A DNA stretch of 64,000 bases from Hermatobates lingyangjiaoensis. Lineage: Eukaryota; Arthropoda; Insecta; Hemiptera; Hermatobatidae. Positions within the stretch are counted from its first letter, which is position 1. Each line of letters begins with the position of its first letter. The DNA lies in the NCBI GenBank assembly GCA_026182355.1, contig JAPFBL010000576.1:108352-172351 (forward strand). Reading direction: 5' to 3'. Below are positions 1 through 9,755 of this stretch, piece after piece. The position numbers were made by a program, and so were the translations under genes. The notes beneath the pieces are model-generated. The model was not told the DNA's origin. It did not search any database and saw only the letters and a program-made list of their open reading frames with translations.

Positions 1-233
1 GAGGCCCCTAGTTGGTGGCTGGAGACAACAAAGGTGGCCGAGGGGCTGGCATGAACACACGTTTTCTATTGGGCTTTTCAACGAGCTTCTGTCTAATTAC
101 CGCCGACTCGCTCAATATGCCTTGAATCGTCTCTCCAATCACCATATAAAAGATCAAACATAATTTAACGAACATATATATATACTTTTTTGTTGAAAAT
201 ACGATCCAAAACGGACAAAGATAGATCAATATA

Positions 234-477
234 GACAAAGAAACATAGAGAAATCAAAAGAACACACTTACAGTCTCTAATTTTTGGTTTGAACCGTCTT
301 CAGGAGAGATAAGAGAGGGAAACCAAGCGCACTGGTACAGAGACGCTTGGAGACGGCCTCCAACCGTCTCTGTACCAGTGTGCTTGGTTTCCCCCTCTTA
401 TCTCTTCTGAAGACGGTTCAAACCGAAAATTAGAGACTGTAAGTGTGTTCTTTTGATTTCTCTATGTTTCTTTGTCT
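234..477. mobile_element. Foldback element B1 (inverted dimer)
   Basis: The left arm (about 234-345) and right arm (about 365-477) are near-perfect reverse complements around a 19-bp centre. Each arm contains a hammerhead-like core. On the plus strand CTGAAGA is at 407-413, a GGTT/AACC stem II follows, then GAA at 425-427, self-complementary AATT at 428-431 and A at 432. Bases 433-436 pair with 403-406 (one G-U pair). The right end abuts a CT then TA microsatellite. Inferred to be a Penelope-like element end copied as a head-to-head dimer; no coding is seen inside. Confidence 0.75.
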
Positions 478-513
<36 letters not shown>

Positions 514-578
514 CTCTCTTTATATATATTATATATATATATATATATTTAATATAAAATATATATATATATATATAA
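478..578. repeat. CT microsatellite followed by imperfect TA microsatellite
   Basis: A run of CT dinucleotides (about 482-518) passes into TA-rich repeats (about 520-577). It separates foldbacks B1 and A1, so two elements sit in one simple-repeat tract. Confidence 0.9.
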
Positions 579-580
579 AA

Positions 581-902
581 AAGATTTCACATAAACACGT
601 GAAACAACAATCAATGATCAAACCACAATCAGAAAAGGGAAAACAAGACTAAGATCTTTCAACCGTAACAAGCGGTCTTCGTCAGAGTCAAAAACCCAAC
701 TGAACACTAGATGCAGAAAAACATCTGGTGAGGAGTTGAGAAGAGTGGGAGGGAAGAGTCCCTCCCACTCTTCTCAACTCCTCACCAGATGTTTTTCTGC
801 ATCTAGTGTTCAGTTGGGTTTTTGACTCTGACGAAGACCGCTTGTTACGGTTGAAAGATCTTAGTCTTGTTTTCCCTTTTCTGATTGTGGTTTGATCATT
901 GA
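581..902. mobile_element. Foldback element A1 (nearly perfect inverted dimer)
   Basis: Left arm about 612-748 and right arm about 753-902 are almost exact reverse complements around a 4-5 base loop. The left arm carries an extra 30 bp outer end (AAGATTTCACATAAACACG) missing from the right arm. Each arm holds the family A hammerhead-like core: CTGACGA, ACCG/CGGT stem II, GAA, AGATCT helix III, then AGTC pairing with GACT upstream. TA repeats flank both sides. The near-identity of the arms suggests a young copy or recent arm homogenisation. Confidence 0.85.
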
Positions 903-1559
903 TATATATATATTATATATATATTATATATACAGAATTGTCACAATAACTCGTTATGTAAAAATTCAAGTAACTCACCACAAAAGATAAGAAGGTAATC
1001 GCTCTGAATCCTTTCACCTACGAGTAACATGTCACAGAGCAAGTGATGACAACGTCTCAGACAACTTATTAGACGTAATGATTATTACTTCGTTCATTTG
1101 ACATCAAAGTAAAGGAAAGTAAATAACAATATGTTATGTTATGAAAACCATTATATTAGATTAAAATGTTAATTAATAAAGTTAATTAAATCAAAATCAC
1201 TGGTAACTTTAACTAAACATTCTAGCAGGTTGTCGAGAGTTTTGACAAAGTGTCAGTCAACGGCAGAAGCATAATTTTGAAAATTCAGTCATCATCTTTA
1301 CTATACGATCATTACACAACTATGTCATCGCATTTCACGCATAATAAATGCACTCTCTAATAGTTTATATGTATGAAAAATTGAGCTTTTGATATTTTCT
1401 GGTGATTTGATATATAAAGTTTCTAGGATTATTACAAATACCCTCATAATATCACGAGCGGCATAACTGTAAAATAAAAAACAAATACATATTTAATCCA
1501 AAAACGAAAACAAATCTTTTAGTTTGTTTACTTATTCAGCTTTGTTACTGTATAAAAAC
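903..1559. other. No gene; TA tract then AT-rich DNA
   Basis: A short interrupted TA tract (903-932) is the right flank of A1. The remainder is AT-rich sequence with stops in all frames and nothing recognised. Confidence 0.6.
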
Positions 1560-1663
1560 TAAATACAGACTGTTCAAGAAACACCTACCCCATATTTGGG
1601 TAATTTTATTTCTACCAAATCAAATAATTTATTATTCTACTCAATAAATCAATTAATTTAAAC
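1560..1663 (+). repeat. Dispersed inverted repeat, left copy
   Basis: About 100 bp beginning near TACAGACTGTTCAAGAAA matches the reverse complement of 3907-4005 with small indels. The pair is about 2.3 kb apart and brackets several younger insertions. Family unknown. Confidence 0.65.
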
Positions 1664-1677
1664 TTAAACGAACAGTT

Positions 1678-1682
<5 letters not shown>

Positions 1683-1713
<31 letters not shown>

Positions 1714-1949
1714 AAGATTTCACATAAACACGTGAAACAACAATCAATGATCAAATCACAATAAGAAATGGGAAAACAAGACTAAGATCTTTCAACCGTA
1801 ACAAGCGGTCTTCGTCAGAGTCAAAAACCCAACTGAGTTGAATATCAGTAAACAAACCCAACTCAGTTGGGTTTTTGACTCTGACGAAGACCGCTTGTTA
1901 CGGTTGAAAGATCTTAGTCTTGTTTTCCCATTTCTTATTGTGGTTTGAT

Positions 1950-1984
<35 letters not shown>
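1683..1984. mobile_element. Foldback element A2 with flanking TA tracts
   Basis: The family A inverted dimer occupies 1714-1951, with TA repeats at 1683-1710 and 1955-1984. The arms (1714-1837, 1858-1951) meet around an 18-20 base spacer. The right arm again lacks the outer 40 bp. Both arms keep the core with CTGACGA, GAA and AGATCT. Confidence 0.82.
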
Positions 1985-1987
<3 letters not shown>

Positions 1988-2014
1988 AAAGAACTATATA
2001 TGTATATATTAACA

Positions 2015-2122
2015 CATAGGAAAGAAGACAGAAAGTCACTACAGAATTCATTTCGATATTTCGACATCCGTTGTCATCAGGAAGAAGTGTGCAGTACTCG
2101 CGTTGAGAAACAGACTGCTACT
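2015..2122 (-). mobile_element. Family C element, single arm (minus)
   Basis: Read on the minus strand it contains CTGATGA, a short stem II, then GAAATATCGAAATG, matching the core of family C elsewhere in the window. Only one arm is visible. The right end runs into CTATATATAT. Confidence 0.6.
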
Positions 2123-2132
2123 ATATATATTC

Positions 2133-2301
2133 AAAACTAAGGTTTATCAGGACTCAGTCAGTTCTTCAGATTCAAATTAAACTATTATTGCCAACAAAAC
2201 TCTCATTCAAAAATTAAAGAAAAACCAAAACGTTGGCAATGAGAGTTTAATTTGAACCGGAAGAACTGACTGAGTCCTGATAAACTTTAGTTTTGTTTTC
2301 A
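2133..2301. mobile_element. Foldback element D1
   Basis: The left arm (2133-2190, minus) and right arm (2231-2301, plus) are reverse complements sharing GACTCAGTCAGTTCTTC and AACTCTCATTGCCAAC. Family D is recognised by ACGTTGGCAATGAGAG. The right arm runs without a break into the minus-strand reverse-transcriptase fragment. Confidence 0.7.
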
Positions 2302-2305
2302 TTCC

Positions 2306-2560
2306 ACGGTCAATACTTTTATCAATATTAAATACATTCGAAACATTATCTAATTCTCCTTTTTCAATAATTAGAAACAAATCATCGAGATAGGGTTTCA
2401 TGAATTTGACTATTGAGCCTAAACTCACTTTCACAATAGGTTAATAATTCAACCATTACTATGTTAGCAAAAACTGGTGATATTGGAGAACCCACAGTGT
2501 TCATTCAAGCTAGACAGTTGTTATTAAAATGCACAGACTATATTTTTCTTGCAAAAAATC
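2306..2560 (-). pseudogene. Penelope-like element reverse transcriptase fragment
   Basis: On the minus strand one frame reads GSPISPVFANIVMVELL (GSPISPV at about 2472-2492), the conserved GSPxSPvxAN signature of Penelope-like reverse transcriptases. A second frame reads MKPYLDDLFLIIEKGELDN, where YLDD (2381-2392) stands for the catalytic YxDD block that follows it. The two motifs lie in different frames, and a stop follows the first, so at least one frameshift separates them. There is no N-terminal region and no GIY-YIG domain here. Family D termini adjoin both sides. It is dead, and is the clearest coding evidence that PLEs populated this locus. A LINE RT is less likely because of the GSPxSPVxAN spacing. 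Confidence 0.72.
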
Positions 2561-2562
2561 TT

Positions 2563-2690
2563 TAATGTAATACTTAGTTTTTCTGTTTTAAAATTGTATA
2601 TTTCTGCCTATGAAAAAAGTTTTAAATAAAAACCAAACCGTTTGCAATGAGAGTTTAATTTGAACCTGAAAATCGGAAATTCGATCCCAA
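2563..2690 (+). mobile_element. Family D element, single copy D2
   Basis: It contains CTGCCTATGAAAAAAG, TAAATAAAAACC and TTTGCAATGAGAG, the family D consensus. The upstream 60 bp also matches the reverse complement of 46730-46790, so the shared unit extends beyond the ribozyme-like part. Confidence 0.6.
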
Positions 2691-3119
2691 CTGGACATAG
2701 AGGTTCATAATCGAAGAAGAGCAACGAAAAAGAGTAATGAAACATATTTAATAACCAAAATTTTTAGAAAATCCGTCTTTTAGACAAAAGAGAGGGGAGG
2801 GGATACCAAGCACTCCGGAGACGCAATGACAGGTAACATGCAGTCGTTAGTACCTATTAACCTGTACTCTTGCTAATAATGAACCAAATTAGAATCAGTA
2901 ATTAACAATAATTTAGTAGAAGAGGTATAGATGGTAACGTTTTAGATTGTGTCTACTTCCAAAGTTGAAAATGCATTGTTATAGGTGATAAAATATCTAA
3001 AAACTTTTAGAAAATTGTTCATTTCAATTTTTTTTTTTATAACACAAGCAACTTTTTAGAAATTCTGAAACCACTATGTTCACTTAAAACTATAGTATAC
3101 CTACAATTATGATTCAATT
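2691..3119. other. No gene recognised
   Basis: AT-rich unique sequence with a poly-T run near 3030 and no coding or repeat family recognised. Confidence 0.5.
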
Positions 3120-3421
3120 TTTTTCCCTCTGACTTTCATAAAGTCAGCTCCCGATGCTGATTCCTCCATCAACTAATCAATCCCCATTGATTCTACATTG
3201 GGAGTCCTAAATTTTACCTAACTGAAGTAATATTTAGAGTAGGGCTCTTTAACGTGTACCTGGCATCGTGCAGGCTCAGAACCGGCAGTTGAACGTCCTC
3301 TCTGAGGAATGACGTGGTCAGATTTATTGACTTCTCACATGAATAAATCGAGCCCCAGAGTGGGTATCGAACCCCACACCTACCAGTTCAGAGGTGAACA
3401 CACTGCCACTGACCTAACCTT
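3120..3421 (-). mobile_element. tRNA-derived SINE, minus strand, type-2 tail
   Basis: On the minus strand it starts with AGGTTAGGTCAGTGGCAG (box A-like), then GGGGTTCGATACCC (box B), then the TTTATTCA body, and AGGACTCCCAATGTAGAATC. Its 3' end does not finish in CCTAA repeats. It carries the alternative end (GGAATCAGCATC..., then GACTTT) shared with the SINEs ending near 20660, 29220 and 37785. Confidence 0.82.
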
Positions 3422-3906
3422 TGATCTTTACTTTTTTTACTTTTACCCTTTACTTGTCCTTCAAATCTACCATAATAGTTAACAAAAAGCCGTAAAAATG
3501 TTAAGTGTTGCCGTTTGCTATTATTTTGGATATTACTATGTAGCTGACAGTAATGCCAGCTTAAGGAACATTGCATATTAATTTTTCTTACTTTAATTTT
3601 TGACAATGATTCACTGCTTTTCACTTTTTTCTATTCATACAATTAAGAATTGTAAGTTCTTAAATTCTTTGAAACTTAAATTTGATCCTATAGAGCACAG
3701 AAATGATAAAAAACGTATAACATTATTTTGTCATTATTTGTTATTTTTTTTTAATTATGATTCATACAAGAACATTATCAAATAAATTATAATTTATTTT
3801 GTTCTCGCAGAAAAATTAATTACAGCTTTTGAGTTCTAGCAATAAAATCAGCGTTTAAATGAGTTTTATATACGGTATTGTATTACAAATTATCAGAAAT
3901 GTCATA
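3422..3906. other. No gene recognised
   Basis: AT-rich DNA. Short open frames on both strands show no recognisable protein. Confidence 0.5.
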
Positions 3907-4005
3907 TGTGAGGATAATTAATTGATTTATTTAGTAGAATAAATTTTTTGTTTTGGTGGAAATAAAATTATCGTTATAGGTGTTTTCTTGAACAGTCTGT
4001 ATAAG
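3907..4005 (-). repeat. Dispersed inverted repeat, right copy
   Basis: Reverse complement of 1560-1663, sharing ACAGACTGTTCAAGAAA, the TTTATTTC(C/T)ACCAAA block and CAATAAATCAATTAATT with minor changes. Confidence 0.65.
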
Positions 4006-5210
4006 ACATAAAGGTAGGGAGAGCAGGATGAAATACAGAGTTGGGGAGATCCTGGCAGGGGAGTTAAACGGATTAGGGGTTTGGGAAGGTAAAGTAAACG
4101 GCAGACACGTGTTCAGCAAGAGCGATTTCAACTTGCTATAAAATGTTCCAGTTGCTTTAAAAGTCTAGACTAATTTTAAGATTGGCCTAAACTGTCGAAC
4201 TGGTTTGATTATCAAACGAAATTTTAAATAACTTCTATATGTGTGTGGAGAAGAGCAAGCTATTTTATACAGATTGAAGAGTGCATGGAAATGTCTTCTT
4301 TTTTTTTTTTCTTCTTACGGCAAGAAAGCAGGGGAGGAAAGTTGTGAGTTATGCGGTTATGGGGGGGAGAATAAAGGGAAATGCAGCTGGGAAGAGTTCT
4401 GACTGGGGGATCAATAGGGTGCCGGATTCCTGCCCACTATTCACTAGCCAGAACCCGTAATCTTATACTACCTCTCATAGAATTCCCTACCCTTTCTTCA
4501 ATAAGACCAAATAAAAAATATCTTGCCACCCAAGGAATCTACAGTTTCCATTCTTTACTATCACATTGAATTTATATTCTTCTAATTTCTTCATAATACA
4601 AAAACCAACTGACTTGTACTAATATAGGTCTTCCACGGATTAACGATGTCGTTGTTAAGCGAAATTGTCGTTAAACGAATCTATATACATATATCTGTCA
4701 AGAAGCTCATAGTTAGCATACCCTACAAGCTTTTTTCTTTCTTTTTTCAAACCACCAATCAATTTATATTAGTCATTTTTTATGGTTTTCTCATAAACCA
4801 TAAACCTAGTATCAATGATTAGTATTAATTTTAAACCTAGAAGGTATTAATAACATAGTTCCTACGCCCAACTTACCGTACTTACCGTACTGCATACCGA
4901 TGAAATTCGTCTCGCTCGCGACGTTGTAACTCCAAGATAAAGGAATAGTGGGTCAGTTGGAAGGTCCGTCGTTATTCCAAGTTGTCGTTAAACGATACGT
5001 CGTTAAACAAGGAATAACTATAGTGCAAATCAACCAAAGTTGAATAAACAATGTGTTTCTATATATATAATCTAATGATTGAATGTACAAATAAGGAGTG
5101 AGGTATCACTCAAATATATTGCTCCTCAAACATCTACAACAACAATACATTTATAAAGACAATATAATGAAACTGATGCTCACTCTCTATTTGCATATTT
5201 AAGAACTGAG
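4006..5210. other. No gene recognised; G-rich and AT-rich patches
   Basis: It holds a purine-rich stretch (about 4015-4110), a poly-T run (about 4297-4310) and a G run near 4362. Two GTCGTTAAACGA-like motifs (about 4650-4675 and 4970-5005) hint at an old duplicated element. Confidence 0.45.
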
Positions 5211-5262
5211 TTCATGTTGAAGATGGGTGACACCCGAAACCGGTCCGAGAGCTACGGCAGTA
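5211..5262 (+). ncRNA. Hammerhead-like ribozyme remnant, family I
   Basis: TTGAAGA at 5217-5223 (C3 replaced by T) is followed by stem II GGGT (5225-5228) / ACCC (5232-5235). Then come GAA (5236-5238), self-complementary ACCGGT (5239-5244) and C5245 as the predicted cleavage base. Bases 5246-5251 can pair with 5211-5216, with two G-U pairs and one mismatch at the third pair. Loss of C3 predicts it is inactive. No second arm is visible. Confidence 0.55.
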
Positions 5263-5922
5263 ATCTACGAGGTAAGACGGTATATTGTGTTTATTATTAA
5301 TTATACATTTTAATATGGGCAGATATAGATTAGAAAAACCAAATGATAGATTAGAAGTTAAAATTCTACAGGAAAACACTGATAATGACGGACAAAGAAA
5401 ATAAATTTCATACTCAATGTTAAAAAGTTGGCCAAATGAAATAAAATATAGAGAACAGAATCATGTGTTTAAAAAAAAAAAATCAAAAAATATTATAACA
5501 TTGAAATACGACACTAAATTTTTTAAAATAACATTTTAAAAGATTTTGTTGAATATATTGATTCAAAATAAATCAGACAACCTGCCATATTTAAGAATAA
5601 GGCTAATCTTTATTGTTTCTAATGAAATTATTTATATAATGTATTTTAAACTTGAAACCAGTAAATGAAGGCACTTTATGTTTTCATGCATTAATCATAT
5701 TTAAGCATATTTAATATTTAATATAATATATTAAATATGCTTAATATTTAATTATATTAAGCCTGAATATTTTAAAGTTTAAAATAAATTCTGAAATATT
5801 TTAATAATTAAAACGATATAATAATAGTATATCTAACGATTCACTGTATTTATTAATACAACTTTACATCTTAATATTAAAACCATATTTATGTTTTATA
5901 TTGTACTTTAAGAAACAAATAT
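5263..5922. other. Very AT-rich DNA, no gene
   Basis: Dominated by A/T with a palindrome-like TTTAATATTTAATATAATATATTAAATATG segment near 5700-5760 (described, not a named family). No coding signal. Confidence 0.5.
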
Positions 5923-6181
5923 ATGACTTGATATCAATGATCAAACCACAATAAGAAATGGGAAAACAAGACTAAGGTCTTTAAACCGTAACAAGCGGTC
6001 TTCGTCAGAGTCAAAAACCCAACTCAGTTGGGTTTTTGATGAGTTGGGTTTTTGACTCTGACAAAGACCGCTTGTTACGGTTTAAAGACCTTGGTCTTGT
6101 TTTCCCATTTCTTATTGTGGTTTGATCATTGATTGTTATTTCACGTGTTTATGTGAAATCTTTTTATCGATGACTTGATAT
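5923..6181. mobile_element. Foldback element A3 with 12-bp target-site duplication
   Basis: The direct repeat ATGACTTGATAT occurs at 5923-5934 and 6170-6181 and brackets a 235-bp family A inverted dimer. Both arms carry the CTGAC(G/A)A core. The right arm keeps the full outer end to GTGAAATC; the left arm starts inside it. This copy is not in a TA microsatellite, so the duplication is readable. Confidence 0.88.
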
Positions 6182-6565
6182 ACGTAGAGTGAATTATAAA
6201 ATTTTGTATATCAGAGGTAGGTATCCGAATTCTGAAACAACTTAAAGCAGGAACCTTGAACATTTATATTTCATTTAGAAAATATAGATTGATTTATAAA
6301 TGAATTAATATGTACAATTGTTCAAATTGACATCTTCGGTATGATTTTCGATAACTGTTTTATACTCATTCTTTAGTATAACTTTAAACAAAACCCCTAT
6401 CATTATTTAGATCTTGATAATTTTTTTTGCAAATACCTTCTTAAATTGTACGTATTTCAAAAAAGTGAAACTTATAAGAAATAAAATTATGAACAATTGA
6501 AATATTATATTCAAATTAAAAATTTCTGAAAAAAAATTACATAAATAATTTTACTATAGAAAATA

Positions 6566-6892
6566 GGGACCAAGCTAGCTCAGTGGTTACGTGCTCACCT
6601 CTGAACTGATAGGACCGGGGTTCGATCCTCACCTGGCCCTCGATTTATTCACGCGGGAGGTGAATAAATCTTAGCACGTCGTCCCTCGGAGAAGGACGTT
6701 AAACCGTCGGTCCCGAGCCTGTACGATGTCAGGTACTCGTTAAAGAACCCTACTCTAAATACATTTGAGTTAGGCAAAATTTAGGACTCCCACTGTAGAA
6801 TCAATCTTCATTGTGTGGTATCACAAAGAGCCCATGCTTGGCCTACGTGTGTTCCATTGTGGGACTGCCACTGCAACCTAACCTAACCTACT
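6566..6892 (+). mobile_element. tRNA-derived SINE, full length, CCTAA tail
   Basis: The head has box A TAGCTCAGTGG and box B GGTTCGATCC, as in an RNA polymerase III promoter. The body includes CGATTTATTCACG, GAGGTGAATAAATC, GTACGATGTCAGGTACTCG and AATTTAGGACTCCCAC. The 3' end reads CACTGCAACCTAACCTAACC. It is about 325 bp and the best plus-strand reference copy with 32583-32904. It has no coding capacity and would depend on a partner LINE. Confidence 0.9.
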
Positions 6893-7427
6893 ATAGAAAA
6901 TAAAAAGGATAAATTGACACAAGAGTTTTTGGAGCAAATTAGGATAGAAAATTAATTTTTCAAGAATTCCAAAGCGTTATAATAATGATGGAACGTTTGT
7001 TTATTTCTGTTTGCAGTTTCTTGTGCTTGTTTTATATATTTTATTTACAAATTCTGACATATTTTATAAATTTATAATATATATCTATTGTAAATAGATG
7101 GATCATATAATTTATATATGTATGGTTATAAAAATAAATTAAAGTCACTATTCGGTTCAACCTTGATGGTTAATTCATATGAAATATTTATTATGGCTTT
7201 CCATAAAAAATACTTATTGTGAATACGTAATTTGTAATATTTAGACTCATGAACTGGTTCAGATGTTCTAATGCTTATTAGGATCTAAAATTACTTTTAA
7301 TAATAATAAACATTTTTTATATCATTATAATAAACAAGTAGTGTTTGTTTATTACCAAACCCTTTCTAGTGCTAACTACTTCGAAGATTATGCTTCATTT
7401 GTGTTGGACATGATATAATTTGAATTG
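6893..7427. other. No gene recognised
   Basis: AT-rich DNA up to the start of the tandem array. Short TATATAT tracts only. Confidence 0.5.
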
Positions 7428-8185
7428 TGTTTTCTATTAATTCGTCTTCTCATCAATCACTATAACAGGCAGTATATCTGTAAATTACATAGTGACGCTA
7501 TAAGAATGTTGTTTTCTATCAATTTGTCTTGTCGTCAATCACTATAACAGGCAGTATAGTGATTATAACACTATATATAGTGATTATAACAGATATACTA
7601 TAAAAGGCAGTATATCTGTGTATTGCATAGTGACGCTGTTTTCTATCAATTTTCCTTGTCGTCAATCACTATAACAGGCAGTATATCTGTAAATTACATA
7701 GTGACGCTATAAGAATGTTGTTTTCTATCAATTTGTCTTGTCGTCAATCACTATAACAGGCAGTATAGTGATTATAACACTATATATAGTGATTATAACA
7801 GATATACTATAAAAGGCAGTATATCTGTGTATTGCATAGTGACGCTGTTTCCTATCAATTTTCCTTGTCGTCAATCACTATAACAGGCAGTATATCTGTA
7901 AATTACATAGTGACGCTATAAGAATGTTGTTTTCTATCAATTTGTCTTGTCGTCAATCACTATAACTGGCAGTATAGTGATTGTAACACTATATATAGTG
8001 ATTATGACAGATATACTATAAAGGGCAGTATATCTGTGTATTACATAGTGACGCTATAAGATGCTGTTTTCTATCAATTTGCCTTGTCGTCAATCACTAT
8101 AACAGGCAGTATATCTGTAAATTGCATAGTGACGCTATTAGAATTGTGTTTTCTATCAATTTACCTTTTCGTCAATCATTATAAC
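7428..8185. repeat. Tandem array with 209-bp higher-order unit
   Basis: Identical block starts GTTTTCTATC fall at 7511, 7720 and 7929, exactly 209 bp apart. Each unit is built from diverged sub-blocks sharing TCAATCACTATAACAGGCAG and ACATAGTGACGCT, plus a palindrome CACTATATATAGTG. The edges are degenerate. Non-coding minisatellite. Confidence 0.9.
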
Positions 8186-8600
8186 AAAGTATAAATTTGA
8201 AAAAAATTAAAGTTATAAAATATCAAAAAAAATAAAATGGTATACAATTATTCCGAAGAAAATCTATTGAAAATAAATACTTAACGACGAATCTGAAAAC
8301 AAAAAGTTAACAAATAAACTCGTTTATATTTTCGAACATCTTCAACTTTAATTCAAAAATTTTTTTCTTTGAACTTATTTTTTTTCTAAATTTTCAAAAC
8401 AAAACTTTAAAAATGTTTGCCATATCTTGAATGTTTAAAAATAATCTCCGGTATGCAACGATAGCTTTTTTAATGAGAGTTTATGTTCATTTTTGTGTCT
8501 TAAAAATCAGATATTGACTCCTTTTCGAAGGAAATTATCCAAAATAGATTTTACAAACAAAAAATATTTTAATAAAAAAAAAAACTTGTTTGGAACACTT
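8186..8600. other. AT-rich DNA, no gene
   Basis: A/T-rich with several poly-A runs; nothing recognised. Confidence 0.5.
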
Positions 8601-8704
8601 AGTATTCTTCTTCACGGTACATCAGTTGGAAAGGTTGTGATATAATTCCTCTTAGTTATTCTTCTTTCCCATCCACTGATGTATCCTGAAGAAGAACAAA
8701 TAGG
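8601..8704. mobile_element. Short foldback of unknown family
   Basis: ATTCTTCTTCACGGTACATCAG at the left is the near reverse complement of CACTGATGTATCCTGAAGAAGAA at the right, with about 50 bp between. The right arm contains CCTGAAGA, reminiscent of the hammerhead core, but no GAA helix follows clearly. Confidence 0.5.
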
Positions 8705-9697
8705 TTTAAATCGTGATTACAAATTATTATAAACCACAAAATAACTAACATTTATCAAAATATGATTGAAGATGTCAAAATAACTAACATTTCATGCGTT
8801 TTCACATTATTTTGTCGATGAAATGAGAAACTGTAAGCTATTGGTACAAATTCCTATAAATTATTGTTTTCTCATTCATACGCTTGCATAAAATTTATAC
8901 GTTTTTATTTTTGAGTTTCTTTGAAGAAAATCTGATTCGGTTGCAGTGATACTTTACAATGGAAAAATGGCAATAAAATATATGAGTATATTAAATAAAG
9001 TAAATTCCAGTCATTTAATCATAATAATTTTTGTTCAACCTTGTAAAGCCAGGGTCAGCAGCTAGTTATTCTTATGACTTCACAACATTCAAGGTAAAAT
9101 GTTCTCAGATATTAATGTTTTTTATATTTTAAAAAGTTTATATTTTTTAGTTAATATATAGATGATATAAACTTTAGGTTTGATTGTAAAAAAGTAATGA
9201 AATGAAGGTATCTGTTTTAAACTTAATTGATAAGACATATGGTGTTGATGGGTAAATGAGATAAACTCGATTCGGCAGGATGTTCGTTATTATAACCATA
9301 GCTTGTCAAGTTTGCAGTAAAACTTATAACAAATGGCCATGAAATGACGTAGAAATTGTCCCTTTTATGACAAAATAGCACGAAACATCATCAACAATTC
9401 TATCGCTAAAGAGTTTTCTTGAAACATTTTAAAGATAAAAAAAATTCTAAGTAGACATTTCTATATTAAGTTGATTTAGCAAGATTAATATTTTTTATTT
9501 ATCATTAATTAGCAAACTGTACGTTGGTTGATTATGTGAAAACTTTGTGTTTTAAAATCTTCTAATTAAGAATGTTTATTATTTTACTATAAGTAAAGTA
9601 TAGTGATCGTGAAAAAATTCGATCTCGATATTTTCAAGGAATACATGTTTTGAGGTCCCAAAAGTCGTTTTATGAAGTTTTTTTGGATGATGTCTGA
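8705..9697. other. AT-rich DNA, no gene
   Basis: No recognisable repeat or coding signal; stops in all frames. Confidence 0.5.
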
Positions 9698-9755
9698 GTG
9701 TGTGTGTGTGTTGTGTGTGTGTGTCTGTGTGTGTGTGTCTGTGTGTGTGTGTGGA
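9698..9755. repeat. TG microsatellite with TCTG interruptions
   Basis: GTGTGT runs interrupted regularly by TCTG, followed by GATGGATGGGTGGGTATGTATGTAT. Confidence 0.9.

Noticed and set aside
581..902. Classical MITE (cut-and-paste TIR element) for family A
   Set aside because: Arms meet almost without a loop, one outer end is repeatedly missing, and target duplications are 12-13 bp. These fit retroposed inverted dimers better than TIR transposons.
6568..6640. Functional tRNA genes
   Set aside because: Box A and box B are present at many sites, but each is the head of a SINE with a shared 3' body and no clean acceptor-stem closure.
7428..8185. CRISPR-like array
   Set aside because: Units are contiguous with diverged internal copies and no unique spacers; it is a minisatellite in eukaryotic-type DNA.
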